Assembly (NCBI RefSeq): GCF_900465055.1
Contig: NZ_LS483250.1
Coordinates: 3,100,001 to 3,164,000 of the forward strand
From: Moritella yayanosii
Lineage (GTDB): Bacteria > Pseudomonadota > Gammaproteobacteria > Enterobacterales > Moritellaceae
Length of the DNA: 64,000 nucleotides
Direction of reading: 5' to 3'
Below are positions 27,941 to 36,377 of the stretch, piece after piece (positions within the stretch are counted from its first letter, which is position 1; the number at the start of each line of letters is the position of its first letter). The position numbers were made by a program, and so were the translations under genes. The notes beneath the pieces are model-generated. The model saw nothing but the letters and a program-made list of their open reading frames with translations, was not told the origin of the DNA and did not search any database.

Positions 27941-27986
27941 GTTCATAAACACTGAGTTACGTTAAGGTGTCTCAGTGTTTATGAAC
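27941..27986. repeat. Long perfect inverted repeat
   Basis: GTTCATAAACACTGAG (27941-27956) and its exact complement (27971-27986) flank a 14-base loop, between the 3' end of the 726-residue protein gene and the yigI remnant. There is no T-run. It could be a strong RNA hairpin or the remnant of a small mobile element. Confidence 0.6.
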
Positions 27987-28015
27987 CTGAAATCGTGTTT
28001 TAGGCTGATTTTATT

Positions 28016-30196
28016 TTATGTTGATGGGTTTTCTGGGATCAAAATGACACCTTGATAACCGGTTAAGGTGATTTTATCGATAACCTTACCAAGGCTGCCG
28101 TCCGCATTAAGCGTTCGGTATTGGCCCGGTAAATCAACGGTCGTTGTTGCTTGTTCACTGAATATTTTATTTTTACCCTGACGATCGGTGTAGTAGAGGA
28201 TTAACCCTTGTTGATAGCGCCGTGCGATCACGGCAGTCTTGGGTGGTTTGTCTTTTTGCCAAGGGAATGTGCTAGCCGTTGGATGGTGCAGGTAAAACCA
28301 ATGGCTCGGCGTAATCGGTAACAGCTGGTTATTCACGCTGAGTTGGCTATCATTACTGGTGGCGATAATATTATTATCCGTATCGATATAATTGACAGCG
28401 GGATAATTAGCTGGTGCTGCAATAGGTTTGCCAATGTCATGGCGTAACATGCTAGTTGGTTGGTAAGCTATATTTTTAGGGATACCTGCTTGATAGAAAT
28501 TATCCGTCTCGGTATTGGCACTAGAATAGTAAAAGCTATTATTCCATTGCTGGTAAAAATCGAGAGTTGGATTATTAAATAAATAAAATATCGCTAGGTT
28601 GGTACTTTTATCATGATCCCAATTGGCCGCCGTATGACCTTGCCAGTTAACTTTCCCCCCTTTTCGGATATTTGCCATCAGTATGCTGCGTTTCCCTTGT
28701 GCAGCCAGAACAAAATGTTCCCAGTGTTGGAGTAGTCCATCCCGGTGCATTAATCCCATGCTCGGGTGAATATAATCTTCACGCACAAAGAAATTAAACC
28801 CGTTATTTACCGGTTGCAAATCGGGTTCGGTAAATAAGTTCAAATTTGAAATATTAGCGCCTATCCAACGTTCAGTTCCTGCTTGTTGTAATTGTAGGGT
28901 AAATGCGCTGAGTTGTTGCCAATAGTATGGACTTACCTGTTTGATAGGCAGTTGTAGTTCCAATACCGTGCCTTCATTTATGCTCGGGAATTGCACTTTT
29001 CCTGGGATCCGATATAAATCATCATTATAGGCACCGACAAAGCCCTGTGCTTGCCAATGCTGTGTGAGATATTGAGCAAATAATTTACGGTTGCTGACAG
29101 TGAACAAATTGGTATAGCAAAATGAAGATTGTGGGCTCCACATACGTCCTAGCGGGACGAGACGTGCTTGATAAGGGAAGCGTGCACTGGCTTGTCTATT
29201 CTTACGCTTCGCGTATTCTCGATCATCAATATAACTATCTTTATTGATATCATTAATGGGATCCCATCCTGAAATGGTGACATGCTGCTTTTCCCCATGT
29301 AGGCGGATTTTATACCAAGATGGTAAATTTATGGCTGTAAGTTGCAGCCCTGCTGATGGTGTATTGATGGTTATTTTGATTACAAAAAAACGTGCGTGAG
29401 CGACTGACATTTGTGGGTTTAATACCGGGGTAAATGCAACTCTTGGCCAAGTTTGGGGTGGTCGCCAGTGTATTTTGGTGGTATTACTCAGTGTATTTTT
29501 AGTTAACGGCTGCCAATTTTGGTATTCATTCGTAGGATTAGATACAGAACTGTCTATGGCACTGGTCGCGTAGGCGATATTAACGCTGGAAGAGGAAAGC
29601 TGCTCGTTCTCGTCTTGAATATTAAATTGCAGGGTTAAGCCATCGAGCTTTTCTGACGAAAGCAGGTACAGGGTTTGTTGGTGGACTAATGTTACCGGTT
29701 TTGTCAGTGGCATAACCAGTAATTGAATTGGAGTGGCTTGTGGGTCGGTGTTGTTAATTGCGACCACTTCTGGTACACCATAAAGGGGCGTTAGATGACC
29801 ATTGGTGTTTTTCGGTAGTTCAAGCTCAGTATCATTTTGGAAGTGTAAAAACAGTGATTCGTAGTCTTGTTGGGTTCGGTCTAATTGATGGCGTAGATAT
29901 TGTTCTTTGACCCCCATTTTCCATTCTAACTTTTGGTTATACATATAGTCGATTCTACCGATCTGTTTTGTTAGATGTAGGTAGTGGCCGCCAATACTAA
30001 TATCAGCGTGGGTTTCTTCCCAGCGAGATACGGTTTCAGGTGTACTAAATTGTTGTTGCCAATCTGGTGCGGTGGCACTTTGGTGTTGGCCAGTTAATAC
30101 CCAAGCAGTACCAGCCGATGGAAATACTTGGCTGTTAGTCGTCGGTGCGACAGTAGTAAAACAAATAATTAAAATAACCTGTTTTAATATATTCAA
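28016..30196 (-). CDS. Secreted protein of unknown function, 726 residues
   Basis: I do not recognise this protein. It has a signal peptide (about 1-23, ending NSQ) and no other clear membrane segment. Residues 316-327 (DINKDSYIDDRE) fit an EF-hand/dockerin-type calcium loop with ligands at positions 1, 3, 5, 7, 9 and 12. It is rich in Trp, Tyr and Asn. The last 70 residues (ARRYQQGLILYYTDRQ and LPGQYRTLNADGSLG) are reminiscent of the small beta domain closing some glycoside hydrolases, in which a polysaccharide enzyme would make sense, but this is only a resemblance. It is monocistronic, divergent from recQ. Confidence 0.75.
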   Translation of the reverse strand: MNILKQVILIICFTTVAPTTNSQVFPSAGTAWVLTGQHQSATAPDWQQQFSTPETVSRWEETHADISIGGHYLHLTKQIGRIDYMYNQKLEWKMGVKEQYLRHQLDRTQQDYESLFLHFQNDTELELPKNTNGHLTPLYGVPEVVAINNTDPQATPIQLLVMPLTKPVTLVHQQTLYLLSSEKLDGLTLQFNIQDENEQLSSSSVNIAYATSAIDSSVSNPTNEYQNWQPLTKNTLSNTTKIHWRPPQTWPRVAFTPVLNPQMSVAHARFFVIKITINTPSAGLQLTAINLPSWYKIRLHGEKQHVTISGWDPINDINKDSYIDDREYAKRKNRQASARFPYQARLVPLGRMWSPQSSFCYTNLFTVSNRKLFAQYLTQHWQAQGFVGAYNDDLYRIPGKVQFPSINEGTVLELQLPIKQVSPYYWQQLSAFTLQLQQAGTERWIGANISNLNLFTEPDLQPVNNGFNFFVREDYIHPSMGLMHRDGLLQHWEHFVLAAQGKRSILMANIRKGGKVNWQGHTAANWDHDKSTNLAIFYLFNNPTLDFYQQWNNSFYYSSANTETDNFYQAGIPKNIAYQPTSMLRHDIGKPIAAPANYPAVNYIDTDNNIIATSNDSQLSVNNQLLPITPSHWFYLHHPTASTFPWQKDKPPKTAVIARRYQQGLILYYTDRQGKNKIFSEQATTTVDLPGQYRTLNADGSLGKVIDKITLTGYQGVILIPENPST

Positions 30197-30404
30197 GTTG
30201 AATGTCCTTTTCGATTAGTGAGTTACTATCTATTAACTACTTAGCTTAGGCTAATTTTCTGGACTGGATTATGTTGTTAATGCCCATATGCTTATTTTGT
30301 TTTTACTAGTGTTTGTTTACAGCATGTATATACTGCTAAAATCGTGGATTCGCAGATTCGATGAACTGCGTACACCCAATTATTTATATTGAGATCGAAC
30401 CGCC

Positions 30405-32225
30405 ATGACTGCATCCGTTTCTACCCTACCATCAGCGCAAGAAGTGCTTGAGCGTGTCTTTGGTTATCAACAATTTCGTATGGGTCAGGAAGAGGTGATC
30501 GCGCATGCAGTTGCTGGTCTCGATAGTCTCGTTATCATGCCTACGGGTGGCGGTAAATCACTATGTTATCAAGTACCAGCCTTGGTACTCGGTGGTTTAA
30601 CGATAGTGCTAAGCCCGTTGATTTCGTTAATGAAAGATCAGGTTGATGCCTTACGTGCGAATGGGGTTTCCGCCGCGTATATGAATTCTACGTTGGCAAG
30701 ACAAGAGTCTGCGCAAATTTTTAATGATTTACAGAATAACCGCTTACAAGTTTTATATTTATCACCCGAGCGTTTGATGGTGGGTGATTTTTTACAATAC
30801 TTGCAGCAGTTACCGATCAGTTTATTTGCCATTGATGAAGCCCATTGTATTTCGTCTTGGGGGCATGATTTCAGGCCCGAGTACAATGAATTAGGTAAAT
30901 TAAAGCAGTTATTCCCGAACGTACCCTTGATGGCATTAACAGCGACGGCAGACGATGCCACCCGCTTAGATATTCTCAATCAATTGAAAATGCATGATCC
31001 GAAAGTGAGCATGTCGAGTTTCGATAGACCTAATATTCGTTACTCGCTGGTAGAGAAATTTAAAGCGTTAGATCAGTTGAAACGTTATGTAAAACAACAA
31101 GATGGTGTCAGTGGCATTGTCTATTGCACCAGTCGTAAACGCGTCGATGAAGTGGCAGAAGGATTAAGTCGAGCAGGGTTTGATGCCAAACCTTACCATG
31201 CTGGGTTGTCGCAACAAGAGCGTCAAGATACCCAAGAAACCTTTATTCGTGATGAACTTGATATCGTGGTGGCCACGGTAGCCTTTGGTATGGGCATTAA
31301 TAAACCCAATGTGCGTTTTGTGGTGCACTATGATCTGCCGAAAAATATTGAATCCTACTATCAAGAAACCGGCCGAGCTGGGCGTGATGGTTTGCCTGCG
31401 GAAGCGTTATTGATGTTTGATCCGGCCGATATTATGCGCGTGCGTTATATGGTCGAGCAAACTGAAAACGAACAGCAGCAACGTGTGGAAATGCATAAGC
31501 TCAATACCATGGTGGCATTTGCTGAAGCACAAACGTGTCGCCGTCAGGTATTACTCAACTATTTCGGTGAGTTTAATGATCGGTCTTGTGGTAACTGCGA
31601 TATTTGTTTGGATCCGCCGAAGCGTTATGACGGTGCGAAAGATGCACAAATGGCATTATCGTGCGTTTATCGTGTTGGCCAAGCATTTGGTATGGCGTAT
31701 GTCGTTGATGTTCTGAGAGGTTCTAAAAACCAACGAGTGAAAGAACGGGGTCACGACAAGTTATCGACGTTTGGTATTGGTAAGCATAAATCGCAAGAGC
31801 ATTGGCTAAGTGTGTTACGTCAACTAGTGCATAGCGGGTTATTATTACAAAATATTACCCGTAGTTCGGTATTGCAATTAACAGAAGCTGCCCGCCCGGT
31901 ATTACGTGGTGAGCAAGAATTGGAATTAGCTGAACCACGATTACAGCCGATCACCAATGTCGATAAAGCGCCAAAACGCAGTAGTCGAATTGCTAACTTT
32001 AATTATGATCGCAAACTTTTTGCTGCGCTGCGTAAGTTACGTAAAGACATTGCTGACAGCGAAAACATTCCGCCGTATGTGGTGTTTAATGACGCGTCAT
32101 TAGCGGAAATGGCGGAGATAAAACCGCAAAATGATGCGGAAATGTTGGATATAAACGGTGTCGGTCATGTGAAGTTAGAACGCTTCGGTCGTCAATTTCT
32201 GACTAAAATAGCCGCTTACGATTAA
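30405..32225 (+). CDS. recQ: ATP-dependent DNA helicase RecQ
   Basis: A 606-residue 3'-5' SF2 helicase of the RecF pathway. Walker A is [10 protein letters not shown], motif [21 protein letters not shown] and motif [12 protein letters not shown]. The RQC zinc site is [12 protein letters not shown] followed by CGNCDIC, and a C-terminal HRDC domain ends at residue 606. The length matches E. coli RecQ (609). Confidence 0.97.
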   Translation: MTASVSTLPSAQEVLERVFGYQQFRMGQEEVIAHAVAGLDSLVIMPTGGGKSLCYQVPALVLGGLTIVLSPLISLMKDQVDALRANGVSAAYMNSTLARQESAQIFNDLQNNRLQVLYLSPERLMVGDFLQYLQQLPISLFAIDEAHCISSWGHDFRPEYNELGKLKQLFPNVPLMALTATADDATRLDILNQLKMHDPKVSMSSFDRPNIRYSLVEKFKALDQLKRYVKQQDGVSGIVYCTSRKRVDEVAEGLSRAGFDAKPYHAGLSQQERQDTQETFIRDELDIVVATVAFGMGINKPNVRFVVHYDLPKNIESYYQETGRAGRDGLPAEALLMFDPADIMRVRYMVEQTENEQQQRVEMHKLNTMVAFAEAQTCRRQVLLNYFGEFNDRSCGNCDICLDPPKRYDGAKDAQMALSCVYRVGQAFGMAYVVDVLRGSKNQRVKERGHDKLSTFGIGKHKSQEHWLSVLRQLVHSGLLLQNITRSSVLQLTEAARPVLRGEQELELAEPRLQPITNVDKAPKRSSRIANFNYDRKLFAALRKLRKDIADSENIPPYVVFNDASLAEMAEIKPQNDAEMLDINGVGHVKLERFGRQFLTKIAAYD

Positions 32226-32258
32226 TAGCATAGAACAATAATAGCGAAGGATAACAAC

Positions 32259-32552
32259 ATGAACTGGACATTGGCAACGCAGCAAGCGACGGATAATATT
32301 TTGATGTTAGAACATGAGGCATTGAATTTTGAGAATTTTACCACGCTGGCACCGACATTAGTGGCCCTATTAGCAGCGCGTGTGTGTGAAAAAAATTGGG
32401 GTGCAGACCGTCACGCCTGGGTATTAGAATACCAAGGTATTAATTTATTATTTGAATTTGAAGACTACACCTGCAGTGCATGGTTGGCGGTTGCCCGTGA
32501 AGAAGATCAGGGTATTCTCGTTGAAATAGCAGCAAAACTGGTACGCAGTTAG
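32259..32552 (+). CDS. Small DUF3630-like protein
   Basis: A 97-residue acidic cytosolic protein (NWGADRHAWVLEYQGINLLF, EDYTCSAWLAV). It is encoded 33 bases after recQ with an AAGGA ribosome site. I believe it belongs to DUF3630, a family of about 100 residues in marine gammaproteobacteria, but that is from memory. Function is unknown; co-transcription with recQ is likely. Confidence 0.65.
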   Translation: MNWTLATQQATDNILMLEHEALNFENFTTLAPTLVALLAARVCEKNWGADRHAWVLEYQGINLLFEFEDYTCSAWLAVAREEDQGILVEIAAKLVRS

Positions 32553-32565
32553 TTTTCCTCGGCCA

Positions 32566-32931
32566 TTAAAAATATTCTTCTTCGTTAAACCATAATTCCG
32601 CTTTTAACATTGTCGAGAAACTCTCGATGGTGATCGGGTTGATTGCGGCAATGCCCGCCGTAATGGCATGTAACCATTTAGGTTCTGAAATTAACGCTAT
32701 TTTATGCCAGTATTGCCAATACTTTATCCCTATCATCGCATCATCGACCAAGGCATGTAGTTCGAACCCAGCAAAGTCATCGGCGAATATCACGCAAACA
32801 TTCACTTGAGGGTGCTGTTTCCGTATATCGCTAAGTACGGGTTCTAATACAGTTTCATAATCACTGTGGGTAATGGTCTGTGATAGGTTAATAAACAGGT
32901 TGGCTGCAGATAGATTGATAATAGTGATCAT
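32566..32931 (-). CDS. SpoIIAA-like (STAS-type) protein
   Basis: A 121-residue protein resembling the SpoIIAA-like family. ITHSDYETVLEPVLSDI is followed by a strand, FADDFAGFELHALVDD, GIKYWQYWHKIALISEPKW and a final ESFSTMLKAELWF. These proteins have a STAS/CRAL-TRIO-like fold and may bind lipids or partners; none is defined. The ATG at 32931 is chosen because a GGAG lies six bases upstream; the longer frame (to 32970) has no such site. It is convergent with the DUF3630-like gene, 13 bases apart. Confidence 0.7.
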   Translation of the reverse strand: MITIINLSAANLFINLSQTITHSDYETVLEPVLSDIRKQHPQVNVCVIFADDFAGFELHALVDDAMIGIKYWQYWHKIALISEPKWLHAITAGIAAINPITIESFSTMLKAELWFNEEEYF

Positions 32932-33086
32932 GGACATCTCCGGGTGGTTGAATGTCCTTAATTTTTGCACTCATATTACATTAAGGCATTAATTAGGGGG
33001 TGCAAGTGGCTAACATTCATGACTATGCACTAATTATAGTCGCTTTTGCTGATAATTATTAATGTGTAGCTATTCGCCCAAGGTCG

Positions 33087-33218
33087 TTATCGGCTTTTCA
33101 CAATAAACATTCTGATGATCACAGTGGCAACAACACAGGTGAGGGCAATGGTACTGATTGAGGCAATGCCGACAGTATCAGAAAAAAGATCGCTTAAAAG
33201 TTTAGTCCAAATTTCCAT
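33087..33218 (-). CDS. 43-residue single-pass membrane protein (DUF3149-like)
   Basis: A short frame MEIWTKLLSDLFSDTVGIA, then a hydrophobic helix (about 18-40), ending in Lys-Ser-Arg. An AGAGGA ribosome site lies eight bases upstream of the ATG. The pattern of a Trp-containing amphipathic start, SD-x-VG, one helix and a short basic tail resembles DUF3149. Function is unknown. Confidence 0.65.
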   Translation of the reverse strand: MEIWTKLLSDLFSDTVGIASISTIALTCVVATVIIRMFIVKSR

Positions 33219-33314
33219 CGTGTTAATCCTCTGTCAGTCATTAAACCGTATTATGTGAGTAAGTATATTAGTTACTTATTTATGGGTAATGATAGCAAGT
33301 TAAACAACCAACAA

Positions 33315-33330
33315 ACTGATCCAGATCAGT
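33315..33330. promoter_or_regulatory. FNR-like dyad
   Basis: ACTGAT-CCAG-ATCAGT is a perfect dyad, matching the FNR box TTGAT-N4-ATCAA with one change per half. It lies between the divergent DUF3149-like gene and yhhQ, 75 bp before the yhhQ -10. The regulator is uncertain. Confidence 0.3.
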
Positions 33331-33381
33331 GAATGGTTTGTTACGGTTATGTTATTTTCAAACTGTGATAGCGATGAGTTT

Positions 33382-33409
33382 TTGCATTCTTATCTGGCTT
33401 GGGTATAAT
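33382..33409 (+). promoter_or_regulatory. Sigma-70 promoter of yhhQ
   Basis: TTGCAT (33382-33387), 16-bp spacer, TATAAT (33404-33409). The transcript would start near 33416 and carry an 80-nt leader with the preQ1 motif. Confidence 0.75.
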
Positions 33410-33452
33410 GCCCGTCCGCCTCCTTTCACTTGAAAACGGCGGCTACAATTTA

Positions 33453-33489
33453 CATGGGTTCCCTTACCCCATGAATTTAACTAAAAAGG
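33453..33489 (+). promoter_or_regulatory. preQ1-I riboswitch (translational)
   Basis: CATGGG pairs with CCCATG (33453-33458 with 33468-33473). The loop is TTCCCTTA, one extra C (33467) precedes the 3' strand, and an A-rich tail AACTAAAAAGG ends in the ribosome site. This matches the compact preQ1 class I aptamer (as in the Thermoanaerobacter type). There the extra C pairs with preQ1 and the tail GG joins the loop C residues in a pseudoknot. Ligand binding would hide the AAAGG just before the yhhQ ATG, lowering import when the precursor is plentiful. Confidence 0.8.
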
Positions 33490-33495
33490 TTTATT

Positions 33496-34167
33496 ATGCG
33501 TGAATTAACTGCAATGCAGACGCGTCAAGCGTTGATCTGTCTCTCTTGTTTTCATATTTTAGTGATCTCAGCGAGCAACTATCTAGTCCAACTGCCAATT
33601 AATATATTTGGTTTCCACACCACGTGGGGAGCATTTACTTTTCCGTTTATCTTTTTAGCGACCGATCTGACTATTCGAGTATTTGGTGCTGGTATGGCGA
33701 AACGCATTATTGCGCAAGTTATGCTACCGGCATTGTTGGTCTCGTATGCGTTATCTGTGGTGTTCTTTGAAGGTAGTTATCAGGGATTTGCCGGTTTAAG
33801 CGAGTTTAATCGTTTTGTTGGCCGTATTGCGCTGGCAAGCTTTTTGGCTTATTTATTCGGACAGGCACTTGATATTGTTGTTTTTAATCGTTTAAGACAA
33901 TTAAAAAAATGGTGGGTTGCACCGGTATTATCAACAGTATTTGGTAATCTCATTGATACTATCATTTTCTTCACCGTGGCATTTTATCAAAGTACCGATC
34001 CGTTTATGGCGGCTAACTGGGTTGAAATTGCGACGGTTGATTATGGATTTAAACTGCTGATTAGTTTGATAATATTCTTACCACTTTATGGTGTGTTATT
34101 AACCAAACTGGCAGGTGTTATTACATTCCAAGCGAATATAACTGCAAATACTCAGCTGCAAAATTGA
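33496..34167 (+). CDS. yhhQ: Queuosine-precursor transporter YhhQ
   Basis: A 223-residue inner-membrane protein with about six helices, of the YhhQ/COG1738 family that imports preQ0/preQ1 for queuosine tRNA modification. It shows the family pattern INIFGFHTTWGAFTFPFIFL ATDLTIRVFG and GNLIDTIIFF. The preQ1-I-type leader immediately upstream supports the substrate independently of the protein. The ATG follows AAAAAGG by six bases. Confidence 0.92.
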   Translation: MRELTAMQTRQALICLSCFHILVISASNYLVQLPINIFGFHTTWGAFTFPFIFLATDLTIRVFGAGMAKRIIAQVMLPALLVSYALSVVFFEGSYQGFAGLSEFNRFVGRIALASFLAYLFGQALDIVVFNRLRQLKKWWVAPVLSTVFGNLIDTIIFFTVAFYQSTDPFMAANWVEIATVDYGFKLLISLIIFLPLYGVLLTKLAGVITFQANITANTQLQN

Positions 34168-34197
34168 GTTAATACAACTTAGTTTTGCTCGAGGGCG

Positions 34198-34250
34198 AAA
34201 GGCGCTAAACTAATTCACCGATAAGTGAAAAGTTTAGCGCCTTTTTGTTT
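34198..34250 (+). terminator. Terminator after yhhQ
   Basis: GGCGCTAAACT / AGTTTAGCGCC, with an inner TTCAC/GTGAA extension, is followed by TTTTTGTTTT. Confidence 0.93.
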
Positions 34251-34336
34251 TAGTACAGTATTGTATTCGTAGTTTAAGGTATAATCGCGAGGTTTGAGAT
34301 TTTACGCTTTTAATTTACACGCAATTGAGGTGCCGA

Positions 34337-35479
34337 ATGGCAATAGCCGTGGGTTTATATGATGATATTCGTCCTTTTAATGATGACGAAATAGCAAGTG
34401 TTGTAGAACGCTTAGTTAACGATAACGAATTTATTACTGCGATCGCGCATTTTCAGTTTCCGCGCTTGATCAAGCATTTTAGCTGGGTGATATTCCCAAT
34501 GATCCGCATGGCTCTGCGCCGTAAATGTCGCCACATCACCAGTGTGAGTGACATTCAGCACGAAGTGATCGCTTATATGAAAAAAATGATTGCGAACACC
34601 ACCACTCAGGTTACCTTTAACGGGACTGAGAAGTTGGACCAAGATAAAAACTACTTATTTATTTCTAATCACCGTGATATTGCCATGGATCCGGCATTTT
34701 TAAACTGGGCCTTACATCACAATGGTTTTGATACTGTGCGTATTGCGATTGGTGATAATTTATTGAAAAAGCCATTTGTATCAGACTTGATGCGTTTAAA
34801 TAAAAGTTTCATCGTCAAACGTTCAGTCAAGGGTGTACGTGAAATGATGACCGCATTTAAGTCATTATCGGGTTATATTGCGCATTCAATACAAACGGAG
34901 CAACAGTCGATTTGGATTGCCCAAAAAGAAGGTCGTGCTAAAGATGGCAATGACCAAACTGACCCTGCGATTTTAAAAATGATGTATATGCATGGTAAGG
35001 GCCAAAAAATTAGCTTTCCAGAATACATGAAATCATTAAACATTGTGCCAGTGACTATCTCTTATGAATACGATCCAAACGATGCGGCGAAAGCCAATGA
35101 GCTTTGTCAATTAGCAACAACTGGTGAGTATAATAAAGCTGAATTTGAAGACATCGACAGTATCGTGAAAGGCATTAACGGTTTTAAAGGTCACGTTAAT
35201 ATTACTTTTGGTGACGTCATTGTCGATGATATTGCTGATGCGAATGAATTGGCTGAGCGTATCGATCAAACGATAGATAAGAATTATTACCTGCATGCGA
35301 CTAATTTATTAGCCGCCGAGCAATTACATGCAACTGCGGCCTATATACAAGCGGCAAGTCGCGTGTCTGCAGAGCAGCGGGCTAAATTTGCTGCACACTT
35401 ACAAGCAATACCGGCTGCGTTACATGCCACAGTGCTTGCTGCTTATGCTAAGTCAGTCGAAAAACAGTTAGGAAAATAA
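34337..35479 (+). CDS. PlsC-like glycerolipid acyltransferase
   Basis: A 380-residue protein with an acyltransferase domain at about residues 90-300. The motif SNHRDIAMDPAFLN carries the catalytic His and Asp of the glycerol-phosphate acyltransferase superfamily (here of the NHRDI type). IVKRSVKGVRE and IAQKEGRAKDG match blocks II and III. The C-terminal third is helical and Ala-rich. It probably acylates a lysophospholipid at the inner membrane. The start at 34337 has TTGAGG upstream; the frame could begin 12 bases earlier. It follows the yhhQ terminator and appears monocistronic. Confidence 0.8.
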   Translation: MAIAVGLYDDIRPFNDDEIASVVERLVNDNEFITAIAHFQFPRLIKHFSWVIFPMIRMALRRKCRHITSVSDIQHEVIAYMKKMIANTTTQVTFNGTEKLDQDKNYLFISNHRDIAMDPAFLNWALHHNGFDTVRIAIGDNLLKKPFVSDLMRLNKSFIVKRSVKGVREMMTAFKSLSGYIAHSIQTEQQSIWIAQKEGRAKDGNDQTDPAILKMMYMHGKGQKISFPEYMKSLNIVPVTISYEYDPNDAAKANELCQLATTGEYNKAEFEDIDSIVKGINGFKGHVNITFGDVIVDDIADANELAERIDQTIDKNYYLHATNLLAAEQLHATAAYIQAASRVSAEQRAKFAAHLQAIPAALHATVLAAYAKSVEKQLGK

Positions 35480-35483
35480 TCAT

Positions 35484-35525
35484 AATCAGAGATAGCCTCA
35501 GGTTATCTCTGATTAAAATATTTTT
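35484..35525 (+). terminator. Terminator after the acyltransferase gene
   Basis: AATCAGAGATA / TATCTCTGATT with an inner GCC/GGT is followed by AAAATATTTTT. The stem is long and the T-tract imperfect. Confidence 0.65.
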
Positions 35526-35675
35526 CGTAGTCCTAAATTAAATCCCAATGCATTAACCTCAGTGGTGATAGCAATATCGGTAAATTGATAGTCTAAGCGA
35601 AATGGTCAATACCTGACGTTGTAGATACAGAGAAGGTACCGTTACAGGCAATATTGTTATTATCCGCAAAAATTT
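35513..35675 (-). pseudogene. Remnant of an outer-membrane beta-barrel gene
   Basis: On the minus strand one frame reads ADNNNIACNGTFSVSTTSGI and, after a shift near 35595, another reads DYQFTDIAITTEVNALGFNL then GLRKIF and stop. Alternating residues and a terminal Phe are typical of the last strands of a barrel. No upstream part survives, since ryhB genes follow. Confidence 0.35.
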
Positions 35676-35707
35676 ACCTATAAAAACAATTATTTTGTTA
35701 ATAACAC

Positions 35708-35736
35708 TTGCAAACGGTAATGAGAATGATTAGTAT
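35708..35736 (+). promoter_or_regulatory. Promoter and Fur box of ryhB copy 1
   Basis: TTGCAA, 17 bp, TAGTAT. A Fur box overlaps the spacer and -10 (35716-35734), matching 14 of 19 consensus positions. Fur-iron would block transcription in iron-replete cells. Confidence 0.8.
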
Positions 35737-35742
35737 TAACTT

Positions 35743-35915
35743 GTTCTTCAGGAAGTTAGTATTTATTTCGGTAGGACAAGACATTGCTCACATTGCTTCC
35801 GGGTTAATTTTAATCCATTACTCCTTGCAGGGTAAACCGAATTTTTTCGGGCCGGTAGATCAAACTTCTTATCCCTCGATAATAGAGAAGTTTGATTGAT
35901 ACCGGCTTTTTATTT
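35743..35915 (+). ncRNA. ryhB: RyhB iron-responsive sRNA, copy 1
   Basis: About 173 nt. The core GACATTGCTCACATTGCTTCC (35778 region) equals the deeply conserved seed of E. coli RyhB, which pairs with mRNAs of iron-using proteins with Hfq. The terminator is a long stem (GCCGGTA plus ATCAAACTTCT and complements) followed by TTTTTATTTT. It is longer than the 90-nt E. coli RNA and nearer the size of the Vibrio form. The 63-residue open frame over it is not a gene. Confidence 0.93.
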
Positions 35916-36086
35916 TCTGCAGCTTTATAATTTCAACTCTTCTGTATTAACGCGCTATTCTCGATTATCCGCATCGCTTTACGCCGTCAGGTATTCTGTG
36001 TTTCAGTCTTTGAACATGATACTTATATGAGGCTTTTTAATTTTTGTGATGAATTTCAATTATTTTGGTGTTATATAAATAAACAC

Positions 36087-36115
36087 TTGCCAACGCAAAT
36101 GAGAATCGTTATTAT
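36087..36115 (+). promoter_or_regulatory. Promoter and Fur box of ryhB copy 2
   Basis: TTGCCA, 17 bp, TATTAT, with a Fur box at 36095-36113 that also matches 14 of 19 positions. The differences from copy 1 lie mostly within the spacer and -10 region. Confidence 0.8.
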
Positions 36116-36121
36116 TAACTT

Positions 36122-36294
36122 GTTCTTCAGGAAGTTAGTATTTATTTCGGTAGGACAAGACATTGCTCACATTGCTTCCGGGTTAATTTTAATCCATTAC
36201 TCCTTGCAGGGTAAACCGAATTTTTTCGGGCCGGTAGATCAAACTTCTTATCCCTCGATAACAGAGAAGTTTGATTGATACCGGCTTTTTATTT
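36122..36294 (+). ncRNA. ryhB: RyhB iron-responsive sRNA, copy 2
   Basis: By eye the transcribed region differs from copy 1 at one base (C for T in the terminator loop, near 36262). It has the same seed, hairpin and T-tract, offset by 379 bp. Sequence similarity stops abruptly within 15 bases after the terminator. Two genes may raise dosage or respond to Fur at different iron levels. Confidence 0.93.
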
Positions 36295-36377
36295 TCTGCA
36301 ATAAATCATTCTTTATTAACATAAATCAAACATTCCAATACTTATCTAGTGTATTATTTTTAATCAGCATGACTTCT

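Noticed and set aside
35708-36278. Two similar open frames (63 and 83 residues) reading through the ryhB region
   Set aside because: They share sequence only because the RNA genes are duplicated. They cover the promoter, seed and terminator of RyhB and have no ribosome site.
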